A model generated the notes under the pieces. That model was not told the DNA's origin. It searched no databases and was given only the letters and a program-made list of their open reading frames with translations. From Pycnopodia helianthoides (Eukaryota > Echinodermata > Asteroidea > Forcipulatida > Asteriidae): a stretch of 64,000 bases of DNA. Shown one piece after another: positions 13,301 to 23,101 of this stretch (its first letter is position 1; each line of letters opens with the position of its first letter). Both the position numbers and the translations under genes were made by a program. The DNA is taken from positions 2,356,001 to 2,420,000 of the forward strand of contig CM063243.1 of assembly GCA_032158295.1 (NCBI GenBank). Reading direction: 5' to 3'.

Positions 13301-15612
13301 TGTTACAAACTGTCAGACCACGATGAATTATTGAATACTTACATAATCTACCCGGTCTTCGGCCAGCCAATGGAAACATTTTAAGAAGAGTAGAAATGTA
13401 AACATTGCAACAAATTTCGGACTGAAGTCATCTCTGAACACTGTAAAAGCCAAGCAGGTCTCTGTCACTGCGTACCAGGAACGCTCTATCAGGTGCTACC
13501 ATTCAAAAGAAAAAAGTAAATGGTAAAAGCAGGCATGATATTTGGTCCTTGGAAAAAAGTAGGATTATTTTATTGAGTACAAGGGCTGACACACATGTAC
13601 GTGTTCATGTTCACATGGTGTAGGCAGACACTTCAGGCTATTTAATCATAATTTTCCACATTTCTCTAAGGGCAACAAAATCGGAAATCAGGGTCCCGGT
13701 AAAGTACATGTAGGAAGAATATCATGCCTGTTTGATGCTGTAATTTAACCCCTAGAATGGGATGCAGCAAGCAGGAACTTGCAAACTAAATTTGTAGTGA
13801 TCCCCTCTACCTTGCACATCACCATTGTTTCAATAATGGTTCTGATTGAAACTACATGTACACTGGAGGTATCCTGTGGCTGATAATGTGTCCTTTCGGA
13901 GTGGATGAGGATGCTGTTTAGTTTTATCAAAATTGTACACAGTTCTTTGACAGTGAATCTGGTCAAAGTTAGTAACAAATTCACTACCTCCAGAAATTTC
14001 AAGTGAATGAAAGCATTAATTGCATCAAATGCCTTTAGTTATACCTTGAAAATTGCTGGATTACAATGGATTATGCAGAATTGGAATTATCCTATTCCAC
14101 AAACAAGTGGTAATTAGCAAGTCAAGTTTTAAAATGAGCTGTTGCAGATGGCTTCAAATTCCAAAAATACCTATTGCAAACTACATGAACTACGCCCAAC
14201 ATAATGATAGCTTTGTTTTCTGCAACATGCCGGAGAAAAATAAGAGGGTCGGTAAATAGGGAAAAAAAATATATTTTGGGAATGTTTTACATACATGTAA
14301 TGTGCAACATTGGTCAGATTACAGGAAACTCAAATTTTTGTTTAATTCAGTTCAATTTAGTTTACTAAAAGTACTCCTCATTCCAAAAGAGTGAAACAAA
14401 ATATGCAGTTGGATTTTGAAGGATTGGGGAATAGGGATGGGATGGTTAGATCTAAAGTAATTGATTGTTTACATAGCCCTTTTTCAGAATAATAACACAA
14501 AAAAATACAAAAAATATGTAGATTTAAAAAATATTATCAAGTAATAAACCAAAAGGCAAACTGACTTGGTAAATTTAAAATAACTTTGGGTTGAACAAAG
14601 AAAAATTGACTTGAGCGAGACTATATGCAAATTCCGGATTAACGTGCCGGCGCTCTACAAACTGAGCTACATGTACAGTACGTTTGTATTGTTGGTGGTG
14701 GTCTCCCTATTTAGTCAATACTTTTGTCTTTGCCAGTTCGGTCTAGTGTCCTCTTGCAGTCACTCGTTCTTCACTTCCTGGTTTTAACATGTTTAATCTC
14801 CACTGTTGTTAGTGATTATATTTGCCTTGTCTGTAGTATTGAAATCCGCTGTTTCTGATGAAAACGAGTTCTGTTTTGATTGTGTATGTTCCGACACTCA
14901 ACTACTACTACCTTAGTGGCACTACATGTAGCTTAGAACGTTAGTCCAGAGGTCGCAGGTTCAAGTCCCGCTCTAATCAATTTGTCTTTGTTCAACACAA
15001 ATATTTTTATCAAATGTATAAAATTGTCACAACTTCGCTTGGCTTACGTGACTTAGCTCTGGCAGTTTAACCCTATAAGCTTTTACCCAGTTTTACAAAA
15101 GTGAGTCTTTTGTAAATCCTAAAAACTAACAATGTTCCCATCAATGTTTTAAAGATTTTCTTTTTCCAGCAGTATCTAGCGATAATGCTCTACTGCATGT
15201 ACATGTACTACATGTACATGTGTATTACAGTATCATAGGTGACATAAAAAACCTCAAATTGGTTCCCAGAGTAAGTTTTTGACTTGTTCATGGCTGTCAT
15301 ATCAGTTTGTGTTTCCCCCGGCTGATGAACAAAGCGAGGTGGTAAAAATGTGAATTGATGATCAAGCAAAATTTCCGAAGCCTGCAAAATGATCAGGTTG
15401 GCTAGGTAGTTACTTTCCTTGCCTTTCACCTCCTTGGACCCCGGTTCGAATCCCAACTCAGATCCAGAGCCTTGCATGGATTGGGTTTTCAGTCCCTACC
15501 TGATTGCAAGGGTTTCCCACATTGGGGTTTTCCTTCCACATCCCAACTGAACAATTATTGTTTCCTATTTATCCCGTTATTGGTGCTAATTGTGCTTTTG
15601 GATACGGATAAA

Positions 15613-15643
<31 letters not shown>

Positions 15644-18600
15644 ATTGCTGACACAAATTTCCCTCTATGATTCCATCTCCAAATTGCAAGTTCGAAAAAA
15701 CAAAGGTAAGAAAAAAGTTGTTTTATTTTATTTTTTTAGAATAAGTGAGGTAGTCACTGCATACATGTATGTCGAGGCAGGCCACCTCATGTTTCAATGG
15801 GCAAGGGTATGGTAAACTCCAAGAAGTGTCAGATTTTGCCAAAGCAGGTCCCATTCAATAATTTAATGGAAGGTTAATTGACATTTACTCACCTCCATTT
15901 CTGCAGCTCTCAGTTGACCAAAAAACACCTTTTTGAAAAGTTTCCCCATTAAAATCACCATGACAAAGGCTTGCATGTAAATCACCTGCAATGAAAACAC
16001 ATTTAACCATCTCAATTTATGCTCTCTTTTTAAAAAGCTGAATACAACAAGGTCTCTGCCATGTCTGCTGCTAGCTGAATCTAACTGGTTGTGTATCAAC
16101 AGCTTTGTTCAAAAGACCCTTGCATTGACAGCCATTGTTGATGAAACTTGCACAAGCGAAAGGCTACTATTGGCCGAGAGTTGTGCACAGCGCGTACACA
16201 CGTGCAACTTTCCATTGTTTGTCATCAAAGATGGTGGTCAATGACGTCATGTGCAATCCATCTATACAATGGGAAGTCCTAAGAAATTTGACTATGAACT
16301 GATGAATAGGTTAGTCTGGTTCAGCACCAACATTGCCATTGTGACTACAAGATGGGAATCAGACCATTTACAATGCCGGACTTAAAGTGTAATATTTCCC
16401 CCCCCCCCAAAAAAAAAGCTTTGGGAGCAACAATTCATAAAAAGAAAAAGGTAAACTTTAAATTTATCTTGATAATCGCAACCCTCCATCCTCCCGACGG
16501 TCGTAGACCAGAGGGTTAGGGAAACTAGTCTGTGTAAAAATCTTAGGTTATTACAATGTTGACCATTTTTGTCAGACTAGTGACCAGATTTGCCAAATTT
16601 TAACCACTTTCAAAAATCATAAAACACATTCTAAGAACAGGGACTTGATCTTCAATGTGTAATGAATTAACTTAATAGAACACTTAAAACATTATCAAGA
16701 AAATATTTGGCTGAAAAACTACCCAAAACTGACCAGAGATTGGTCGAGTTGTCTACGAACTGTAGGATGTGTCAACATGTGTTTTGAACCCTGCACTTCC
16801 GAAATCTCAACCTACCAACGTAAGCTCGTCTGTGTGTGCGCAGTTATTTTCAACCAATTTGCGCGCTACTCAATTGAAAAATTAATTTATTGGCATTCCA
16901 GAATGTGTGCTCAATCTGTAAATTGACCCTCATACTATGAGGGTCATAGTCTAGTCATAATATGGTGATGATTATCATAATGCACATCCATAAAATGCAC
17001 TCAATACTATGAGTCTGCAAGCGGTTTGGCTTACATTGATTGGTCGAGATTTGCAAGTGCGGGGTTCGAAAAACAGTTATAACCTTGCGTCCATGGTTCA
17101 TGGACATTGGAGTCAGTCTCTGGTAAGTTTTGGGTCATTTTTTACTTCTTCAATACATTTTGTTGATGTATCAAGTGTTCTAAATTGATTCATAACAACA
17201 CAGTGTAATTACACAAGTCGTAACCCTCCGCTGCTCTGCATCTAAACATTTAATCATACTGTACATACATGTATCATAGAAAGTTGCATAATCGATGAAC
17301 TAAGTTTTTGCATAAGAGGTGTTTTACTTCACTGGATAAATATTGTTTGTTTAATCAAAGAAGAAATGTCATCCAATCGTCGAAAACTGAACAATGACTG
17401 GAAGTTTTTGTGCAGTCAATTGAGACTCTAGTCTAGATAGAAGAACATGTGTAGACAGGTAGAATAGAGTGTAAAAAGAAGAAAACCGGACACTTCGGCA
17501 CCTCGCAAACTCGGCACCCACAAACTCGGCACCTTGCAGACTCGGCACCCACTCGGCACCAGAATGTCGGCACCCTACAAACTCGGCACCGGCCTATTTT
17601 TGACTAACAAACTCGGCACCAAGCAATCACTACGTGTTCGTTGGAATGGTCAACGTAAATGTACTACACTATAAAAATCAGGATGTTCGATCTTTCAATA
17701 TTGTATGTAAATTTTTTCTTTCTATTAAGTCTACTTTAATTAACTGCAATTTGTATATTTTGTAAATTACTTTAATTTAAATGTTTTCATTCAGTTTATT
17801 TACATATTTATTAGTATTGTTTTTTTTTTTTTTCTTCTATTAAGTCTACTTTAAATTAATGAAATGTATTTATTTGCAAAATTACGTTATTGATTCATTC
17901 AGTAAATAACTATATCTATATATCTATATCTTCGTACTACCTTTTATTTGTGTAGATGAAAATAAACATCTTGCATATATAAAAATATCAATTTTTCATT
18001 GTGTCAATTTCATTAATTGCTTACCAACCAAAAATAACCTATGGTCAAAATGCCAAAGATACATGTAGTAAGTTTACGATAATTTGTGGATCGCATTCCC
18101 ATTCCCACCTGCATTGATGTACATTTCAGCTTCCAAAATTATGCTGGAAACGTTACAGTATCCAGCTTGGGCATGTGGGACTGAACTATATTTCACATCC
18201 TGGGGGGTCCAAATTACGATTACATCGGTACCTTGTTTACATGTTTACTAGGTGCGGCATGCCGTTTTCGACAGGTGCCGAGCTTGTATTGTGCAATGTG
18301 CCGAGTTTGCGGGTGCCGAGTTTGCAAGGTGCCGAAGTGACCGGTACCCAAAAAGAAAGACATTCATTGATTCAATGATTCATTCAATCGGAGACCAGAC
18401 AACTCGTCCGTCGGACAACTCGTCCGTTCGGAAATCGACGTTCAGACAATCGACGGTTCAGACAACTCGACGGTTCAGACAACTCGACGGATGATTTATT
18501 CAACCGTCAAACAACTCGACTTGAGGTCAAGACAAGTCGACGGATGGTCCGTGACGGGGGCTCAGCACGGGGCGGGTTGGGTGAAGAGCGGGGTATGGTG

Positions 18601-19707
18601 GGTAGTCGACGGATGGCCGTGACGGGGCTCAGCACGGCGGTTGGGTGAGAGTGGGATGTGGGTAGTCACGGGCGGCCGTGACGGGGTGGGGTATGATGGT
18701 TGGTGGGTGGTTAATATCCGGGCGAACGGATAATTGATTCTTGTTTATTTTTTACCATTACCATTTTCATATGAGTTGTTGTTGGTGGTAATTTAATCAA
18801 GTAAATAAAAGTAATTCTTCTAATACTAATGTGTAATGTTTTAATGTTTTTTTTTAACCGTTTCTGATTCTGTAAAAATTGGAAGGGTACACTTTTTTTC
18901 CCTAATTGTATAGGGCAAGATTCCCCGATGCAACAACCTCGGCGTGAAGTCTTGTCGACGGATGTCCGTGACGGGGGCTCAGCACAGGGCGGGAGGGGTG
19001 AAGAGCGGCCTCGGCGCGCGGGATCGAGGGGAGACCGTATACACGGCGGAGATCCGTCCGCTGCGTGCGATGCACGCCTCTAGGAACAGAGGGCTACGAC
19101 GAAGAGCTCTAAACACCCGAGTGTCACTCTCGACTCCCAGCCGTGCATCCAGCCAAAGAGATCGGAATACTTACTTGAGGTTCGCGCAAAAATTATAGAA
19201 TCGCAGGATTTCTACAGGAAATTCGCGTAACCATGTCAGAAACGGAGGTCAGCCACTCTCAACCGTCGACTTGTCTTGGCCATCCGTCGAGTTGTCTCAA
19301 AGTCGAGTTGTCTGAACCGTCGAGTTGTCCGAACGGTCGAGTTGTCTGAACCGTCGAGTTGTCCGAACGGACGAGTTGTCCGACAGACGAGTTTTCTGAC
19401 AGTCATTAACCAGACATGTAAATCCTTAACTTAACCTTTTTTTTTTAACTACATAGTCATAAACATGTGTAGGCAAGGCGGTTGAAGGCCGACCATTCCA
19501 AGTGCCTAGCTCAACACACACATTGGAGTGTTGACTTGTTAATGAATATTAATAAAATTGAATATTAAAAAAACTCACCGCCATGCTAGGATTAGACTTA
19601 GTTAAGTACACCACAGAGGGATAAAACTGTTTCTTCTGGAAGAAAGCATGACCAACAACGGACGCTGTGAGGCCAAAGCTGGCCGCTGTGAGCAAAAACC
19701 CTCTCAT
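1311..19707 (-). CDS. SYVN1: E3 ubiquitin-protein ligase synoviolin (HRD1), 14 coding exons
   Basis: ER-membrane RING E3 ligase that ubiquitinates misfolded ER proteins in ERAD. Coding exons in transcript order: 19707-19579, 15985-15893, 13495-13343, 11686-11638, 11299-11205, 9887-9761, 8776-8677, 7427-7362, 6670-6429, 5209-4976, 3808-3704, 3386-3203, 2318-2098, 1459-1311. All junctions are GT/AG, the phases agree, and the sum is 1947 nt (648 aa; human is about 617). The ATG at 19707 has A at -3 and opens a hydrophobic N terminus. About the first 250 residues hold the multi-spanning membrane domain, with family landmarks FYPSVVYLTKS, VFFGQLRAAEME, RSWYAVTETCLAF and FPLFAIRPMYLAMR. The RING-H2 has C287, C290, C303, H305, H308, C311, C322 and C325. 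It is followed by polyQ, Q/A-rich and proline-rich tracts, the conserved PPPDFAGLTDEELRAMEG segment, and a C-terminal RKRRLQRLES-type end. Introns are full of SINEs, MITEs and foldback elements. Identity is very secure; only UTR limits are uncertain. Confidence 0.96.
1563..1606. repeat. ATTT microsatellite
   Basis: A short run of TTTA/ATTT repeats (about 1579-1602) in the last intron of SYVN1. It may be the A-rich end of an old retroelement copy. Confidence 0.6.
2645..2766. repeat. Short foldback/MITE element (family F1)
   Basis: A near-perfect inverted repeat. The left arm starts CTGGGCCCAATATCATGG and runs through CTCTGCTTACCGCGGA. The right arm is its reverse complement and ends ATGAAATTGGGCCCAG. 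Only about 25 bases separate the arms. Similar ends, GGGCCCAATTTCATAGAGC with GCTTAAGCA, recur at 8.4, 25.6, 41.3, 55.3 and 61.2 kb. It lies in a SYVN1 intron. Confidence 0.75.
4096..4330 (-). repeat. SINE body (family L2), head missing
   Basis: Contains the blocks TATAGTGCATTATCTAC, GAGACCCATTTGTAT and GGGGCAAACCCCTACTC in the same order as the copies at 11.8-12.2 kb and 39.2-39.5 kb. The tRNA-like head retained at 12.1 kb is not visible here. It is in a SYVN1 intron. Confidence 0.6.
5209..6032. repeat. Tandem repeat of a SYVN1 intron 3' end (four units)
   Basis: Four consecutive related units begin at about 5209, 5334, 5572 and 5815. Three are roughly 217-243 bp and the one next to the exon is shortened to about 125 bp. 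Each starts with TGCTGAAATACAATAAGA or a close variant and contains GTGAACATCA, ACTTGGTTATA and CACATCAGTTAACT. The first unit carries the acceptor used on the minus strand (TATTGTATTTCAG), so copies of that acceptor are scattered through the intron. Confidence 0.85.
6861..7257. mobile_element. TTAA-flanked MITE, family M1 (full length)
   Basis: About 390 bp bounded by TTAA on both sides. The inverted ends are AGGAACATTACAGAATTG and its reverse complement CAATTCTGTAATGTTCCT. It has no coding capacity. Near-identical copies lie at 27146-27538 and 63773-64000, and a 3' fragment at 56401-56487. TTAA target sites are typical of piggyBac-type transposition; that superfamily assignment is inference. 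Confidence 0.85.
7497..7960. repeat. Minisatellite with AAATGCAGCAAAA core
   Basis: Repeated units of about 45 bp, often paired into a unit of about 92 bp, built on TAAATGCAGCAAAATACAAC and CAATCAAAATGAAAA. A sequence at 46690-46990 is related in reverse complement (TTTGTTGCATTTAGCAG), so this is a dispersed family and not only a local array. It is in a SYVN1 intron. Confidence 0.8.
8972..9315. mobile_element. TTAA-flanked MITE, family M2
   Basis: About 340 bp flanked by TTAA. The inverted ends are AAGGCACAGTACACGTTTGG and CCAAACGTGTATTGTGCCTT. Internal sequence includes GAGATATCACCGAAAAA and CAGAAACGCTTCTCAGATTC. A diverged second copy is at 60048-60415. No ORF. Confidence 0.8.
9400..9505 (+). 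repeat. Dispersed repeat (family G1) fragment
   Basis: Contains TTTCATCTTTGAGAGGGCAA and a GCAAAGGGCACT block shared with 54535-54705 and, in reverse orientation, with 10012-10165. Short non-coding interspersed repeat in a SYVN1 intron. Confidence 0.6.
10012..10165 (-). repeat. Dispersed repeat (family G1), antisense copy
   Basis: Runs from GGCCTGGAATTACATGGAGG through CCTCTGTTGCCCCAGG to GCCCTTTCCAAAATG, the reverse complement of the 54535-54705 copy. Related fragments are at 32650-32740 and 40160-40445. Confidence 0.6.
10680..10810. repeat. Single degenerate copy of the 115-bp minisatellite
   Basis: Has GGTTGAGTATGAT, TACTGTGTAGATGCATTCA and CACATGGTATCATATTG, the blocks that make up the tandem arrays at 47695-48480 and 51690-52035. 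Confidence 0.5.
11797..12190 (-). repeat. tRNA-Leu-like SINE (family L2), near full length, antisense
   Basis: The minus strand starts with a tRNA-Leu-like head (GTCGTGGCCGAGGTGG, then B box GGGTTCGAGTCCC at about 12108-12120) and continues into a long body ending TATAGTGCTTTATCTACGGG in plus orientation. Bodies of the same kind are at 4096-4330 and 39185-39490. It abuts the foldback element that begins at about 12190. Confidence 0.75.
12190..12574. repeat. Large foldback element
   Basis: Imperfect inverted repeat with arms of about 160 bp. The left arm has TTTACTGCAGGATAATGAC, CATAAACGTAAGATGACG and TCATCTCAGGATGACAGC. The right arm has the reverse complements in mirrored order, ending CATCCTGCAGTAAATTATC. 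The arms are themselves made of repeated GGATGNCATC-like words. No ORF. Confidence 0.8.
12833..12990 (+). repeat. tRNA-Leu-like SINE head (family L1)
   Basis: A box CAAGGCCGAGCAGTCTA, B box GGGTTCGAGTCTC, then ACACTTGTGTCATTGAGCAA, the same junction seen in the copies at 24905, 35332 and 52945. The downstream body is largely lost. Confidence 0.65.
14585..15005. repeat. Inverted pair of tRNA-like sequences (family T1)
   Basis: The left end reads TTGAACAAAGAAAAATTGAC, then a degenerate antisense tRNA-like stretch ending ACTGAGCTACATGTA. The right end is the mirrored arrangement: TACATGTAGCTTAGAACG, then B box GGTTCAAGTCCCG and TTTGTCTTTGTTCAAC. The roughly 100-bp ends are inverted repeats around about 200 bp of non-coding sequence. 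Either two SINEs in opposite orientation or one element with tRNA-like termini would explain it. Confidence 0.6.
15370..15645 (+). repeat. tRNA-derived SINE (family T2)
   Basis: A tRNA-like start (GGTTGGCTAGGTAGTTA; B box CGGTTCGAATCCC), then GATTGGGTTTTCAGTCCCTACC, ending in an AAATA simple repeat at 15611-15645 as a SINE tail would. A second copy with the same GATTGGGTTTTCAGT block is at 34618-34810. Confidence 0.7.
16770..17085. repeat. Foldback element with roughly 50-bp inverted ends
   Basis: Left end GTTTTGAACCCTGCACTTCC, then CTCAACCTACCAACGTAAGC. Right end GCTTACATTGATTGGTCGAG, then AAGTGCGGGGTTCGAAAAAC. These are imperfect reverse complements. The interior is AT-rich with no ORF. 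It lies in SYVN1 intron 1. Confidence 0.6.
17478..18349. repeat. Foldback element A, termini of iterated ACTCGGCACC repeats
   Basis: Both ends are arrays of the decamer-like word ACTCGGCACC (left, about 17485-17622) and its reverse complement GGTGCCGAGT (right, about 18250-18345). The outer junctions mirror each other: CCGGACACTTCGGCACC on the left and GGTGCCGAAGTGACCGG on the right. The core of about 600 bp is AT-rich and non-coding. Confidence 0.85.
18388..19405. repeat. Foldback element B, termini of iterated GACAACTCGNCNG repeats
   Basis: The left end (about 18395-18545) repeats GACAACTCGTCCGTCGGA, GGTTCAGACAACTCGACGG and variants. The right end (about 19255-19400) is the reverse complement in mirrored order, down to the outermost CCGTCGGACAACTCGTCCG block. 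Inside are three to four direct repeats of GACGGATGNCCGTGACGGGG with GGCTCAGCACNG at about 18538, 18606, 18672 and 18956. The core is GC-rich with no long ORF. It directly follows element A in SYVN1 intron 1. Confidence 0.88.
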
Positions 19708-19855
19708 TTTGGGTTGATTTTTCGACTGTTCGGTGTTCGGCGGCGGTACACCTTCCTCATAATTCACACGTACACAAACACAATTATTTTTAACAACATA
19801 AGATTTTACCATATAATTTCGTTGGTACACCATAACATGCGTTCATACAAATAAG

Positions 19856-20770
19856 ACGGCTGAATACCAGTTCACAAGGCAGACGAAAACTACACATCAG
19901 CATAAAATAGGGGGCGCCCTAACACCACAGCAGCCAAGAGCATTATTAAAAAGAAATTAATTCATGCAAATATAATTATTATTGTTTGATATTAGAACTT
20001 ATGCAAGATACATGTGATAGTGGGGGTTCAGTGTAAGCCAAAACTTGAACGATTGCTCTCTTCGAAAGTTTGGATTTATTCTAGTTCAAAGAACCTACGG
20101 TCATCTAAAATGTTTCCGAATGACTAGGCACAAGTTTATGGAATCAAACGTTTCCCAAATTAATATTTAACTTTTCAACAACTTAAAGTAACAACTTGCT
20201 TTAATTTTTTGTATAATATGAAAATAATGTGTGTTTTGAAAAATCACACTCTGTTTGGATGCAATGTAGCTATAGTGGGCCCTTGAGATAGAAACCCATC
20301 CTGCAGTTGACACATATCAAGACGCGCATGCGCAGCACACTTTACACGCGCCTAGCCTAGCTTGTTTGCCATTGTTAGACGCGCATTGTGCGGAGGTGCG
20401 TTTTGCCCGCGTCGTACTATCGGGTTGATATTGAAATAATCTGAAATGATCTTCTCCAGAAACAAACACGCTTACATTAAAATTGTTGAACAATTTTTGT
20501 TGTTGTTGAATATTATACGTTTTTAGGGTGAAGATTTTCTAAGTTTCAGAGATAATTTTTTTCTGTATCTATTTTCGGTTCATTTGCAACAAGTTTGTGA
20601 AGACTAAGATAGAGTTATATTATTTAGAAAAAATAATTTCCTGTCAATGGTAACCAAAATAAAGAAAAAGCAACTAATGTCAAGGTACCGGTTTTTCCCG
20701 CAGACGACATTGGCATTTTAAACGCGCGAAAGTTCAAAAGAAAAAGTGAACGTAAATAAATAAATGACGT
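19856..20770. promoter_or_regulatory. Putative bidirectional promoter region, SYVN1 / Speedy
   Basis: SYVN1 starts at 19707 going left. The first possible Speedy leader exon is around 20930 going right. The interval has no coding gene and holds a GC/CpG-rich stretch at 20320-20420 (GACGCGCATGCGCAGC, TTTACACGCGCCTAGCC, GACGCGCATTGTGCGG). No TATA box is obvious for either gene. The regulatory role is inferred from position and motif only. Confidence 0.45.
20323..20334. promoter_or_regulatory. NRF-1-like site
   Basis: CGCGCATGCGCA matches the NRF-1 consensus (YGCGCAYGCGCR), a palindromic site common in animal housekeeping and bidirectional promoters. It sits in the only CpG-rich patch between SYVN1 and Speedy. 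Confidence 0.5.
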
Positions 20771-20931
20771 AATGTGCAAAGAGACGTGTGTGCACGGTCT
20801 GCGCATTTTTTACACAGCAGCTGCACTGCTGCATGCACACGATAAACGTACACGTCGTGTATGGGGTGTACATTCATCCCCCCCGCGGCGCATATATGCA
20901 CGTACTAACACAAATCAGCAGCAGACGACAG

Positions 20932-23101
20932 ATGGAGAACTATGGAAGAGTAGCTGTTTTGATTATCAGGGTGAGTGGTTTGAACTTCGGTTACTTTTTT
21001 TTATTTACCTGGACGAAAGCCGAAGGTCAGATAGAAGAATTAAGAAAACCACATAAACAGAAAACGTCATAGATAGAGATAGCGAATGGACTGGGCGCTT
21101 TAGGCTTGGGCTTGGGTGGGCCTGTGTTTGGCCATCTTTAGAAATAGAACTTAATTTTAAGACAATGCACGAGAGGTAGTTTAGTTAGCATCCCTTTTAA
21201 AACTAAACTAACTCAAACTACGTTGGTCATACCTGGGACAAAAGTCAGTCAAGACAGACAAGGCTCTATGACAAGTTCGAAGTAGCATGCGGGAGAGACA
21301 GTTTGACAAGCAAGCTTAGCATGCTTAGGAAACTGAACTTAACTTCGTTGATGGAGAATCAAAAAGGTAGGATTTTTTACTGTATAAATAAAAATTATAA
21401 CTATCACTCACTTTTATGACTTTAAATTACACTGCATATTGTGCAATTGAGTCGAGCATCGCATGATTAGCTTCTTCTTTTTTACTTTTCTTTTTTTACA
21501 GCAATAGCTCTAGCAGCTGGCAAATAGTTACTTTTCAGAACAGTTCACTTTTTTGGCAACAAGCACAACCATGACAACGTGTGGGCCCGTACGTCCGTAC
21601 CCTTGTTCACACTATCAAGATTTTTACAGTACTTCCTTGTCATGCTTGTTTCATCTGTTCACGTTTCTTGTTAATGTATTGTAATTCATAAAATTATGAA
21701 TGTGACACGTGACACGTCACTCAGCAGAGCCTCGGAGGTCCAATTCACACTTCAAATGTTAGTTACAGCAGTGTTCAGTTCATTTATTTTACTACACTAC
21801 AGTCTACAGTAAGACCATGATATGAATCCCATGATTGAAGGAAAGTCCCTTTTTTGCCCTGGCCCATTATTTCTAATGATTTCCCATTGCCATGATTGCT
21901 GTTTTTTTAAAAACATTTATTGACACTGGGTACTCTTATCATATGGCACTGCCATTTATTGGCAGTATATTGTGCTGGCAATGTACATACATGCGCAGCG
22001 AGTGACTGTTTTGGGGGACTTACCATTTATTATGGATTTCAGACTTAATTTCCCCTAATAAAAACAAATCATCAGGAGCCACAAATCTGAAAAAGAAAAG
22101 GTTAAAACCATTTAAATGTAGGAGTTAACTTTTAGTAATAGAAAAAGAAAATGTTTATACAATTATTCTTTGGGATGAAAACAAAAGGCGGCGATAGCGG
22201 TGATTCAAATGCAGAGCACATTGCTTGATAAGTTGGAGGCATTCAAGTATCTGAGCCATGCAACAGTCAGTATTTAATTTTTTTTAATAAATTTGATATG
22301 TAATACATGTATGTCAGCCACTCATGTAAGCTTCAAAGAGGGCACTATAACTATAAGATTTACCTGCTTGACAGAGTTTAGTAAAAACTTAGCCGGTATG
22401 TGAGCAATATATTCACTATCTTTGATAGCATTTAAGTTAATTTTGTGACAGTGTACTGTGTGTCTGTAAAAGCACTTCAGTTAGTGGTTGCAGTAAACAT
22501 TTGTGATCTTATTACATGATGATTTGTCATTAATGTGCCTGGATAAGTAAAAAGTGATATTAAATTGAAAATAAACTCTATAATTATCTTACTTAGGCCT
22601 AGGGCTTCACTGACACTGTCACAACATGTATGTCAGTGTCAGTGACTGTCACCACATTGGCACTGGCATTGCACCTAACCTTGTTTGCAAATAGTCAAGA
22701 CTGAATTGCTGGACCACACACTTTGGTTTTGGGTTGTAAAGCGGCCTCTTTGTTTTTTAGTACAATTGTGTTGAATTTAAAAACCAGACTCTCTTTGTGG
22801 ACCTTATGTGAGTTTCTTGTGGCCAAACTGTGGCATAGTTTATTTTTTAGTTAGTGTTAGGAACAGTCAGTTTGTAGGGTAGGAGAACTGTTAGCCCAGG
22901 TGCAATGGATACTGACTTCCTACCAGGGCTAGGGAAATGTTAGCCTGTAAATCTTAACTTTGAACCAATAAAACTGGTCCAGCAAACTTTATCTGAGTGA
23001 CAATATAAAAAAATTAAAAAAACAATTTTCAATGTTGCCTCTATGATTTTTTGTTTATACAGCGTACAATTTGACTTTCAAATGAGGTTTTCACTCGGGA
23101 C
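20932..23101 (+). other. Possible Speedy 5' leader exon and first intron
   Basis: A GTGAGT donor follows TTGATTATCAG at about 20970, and an acceptor TTTGTTTATACAG lies at 23050-23062, 39 bases before the Speedy ATG. The intron between is non-coding AT-rich DNA, with TGTCAGTGTCAGTGACTGTC at about 22630 the only short repeat I noticed. The leader exon is a guess from splice signals. The segment 23063-23101 is very likely 5' UTR because it has an in-frame stop (TGA, 23072-23074). Confidence 0.4.

Noticed and set aside
20788..21072. A 94-codon Speedy leader protein
   Set aside because: It reads through a consensus donor at about 20970 and shows no similarity to Speedy. The in-frame stop before 23102 also rules out a longer N terminus through the 23063 acceptor in that frame.
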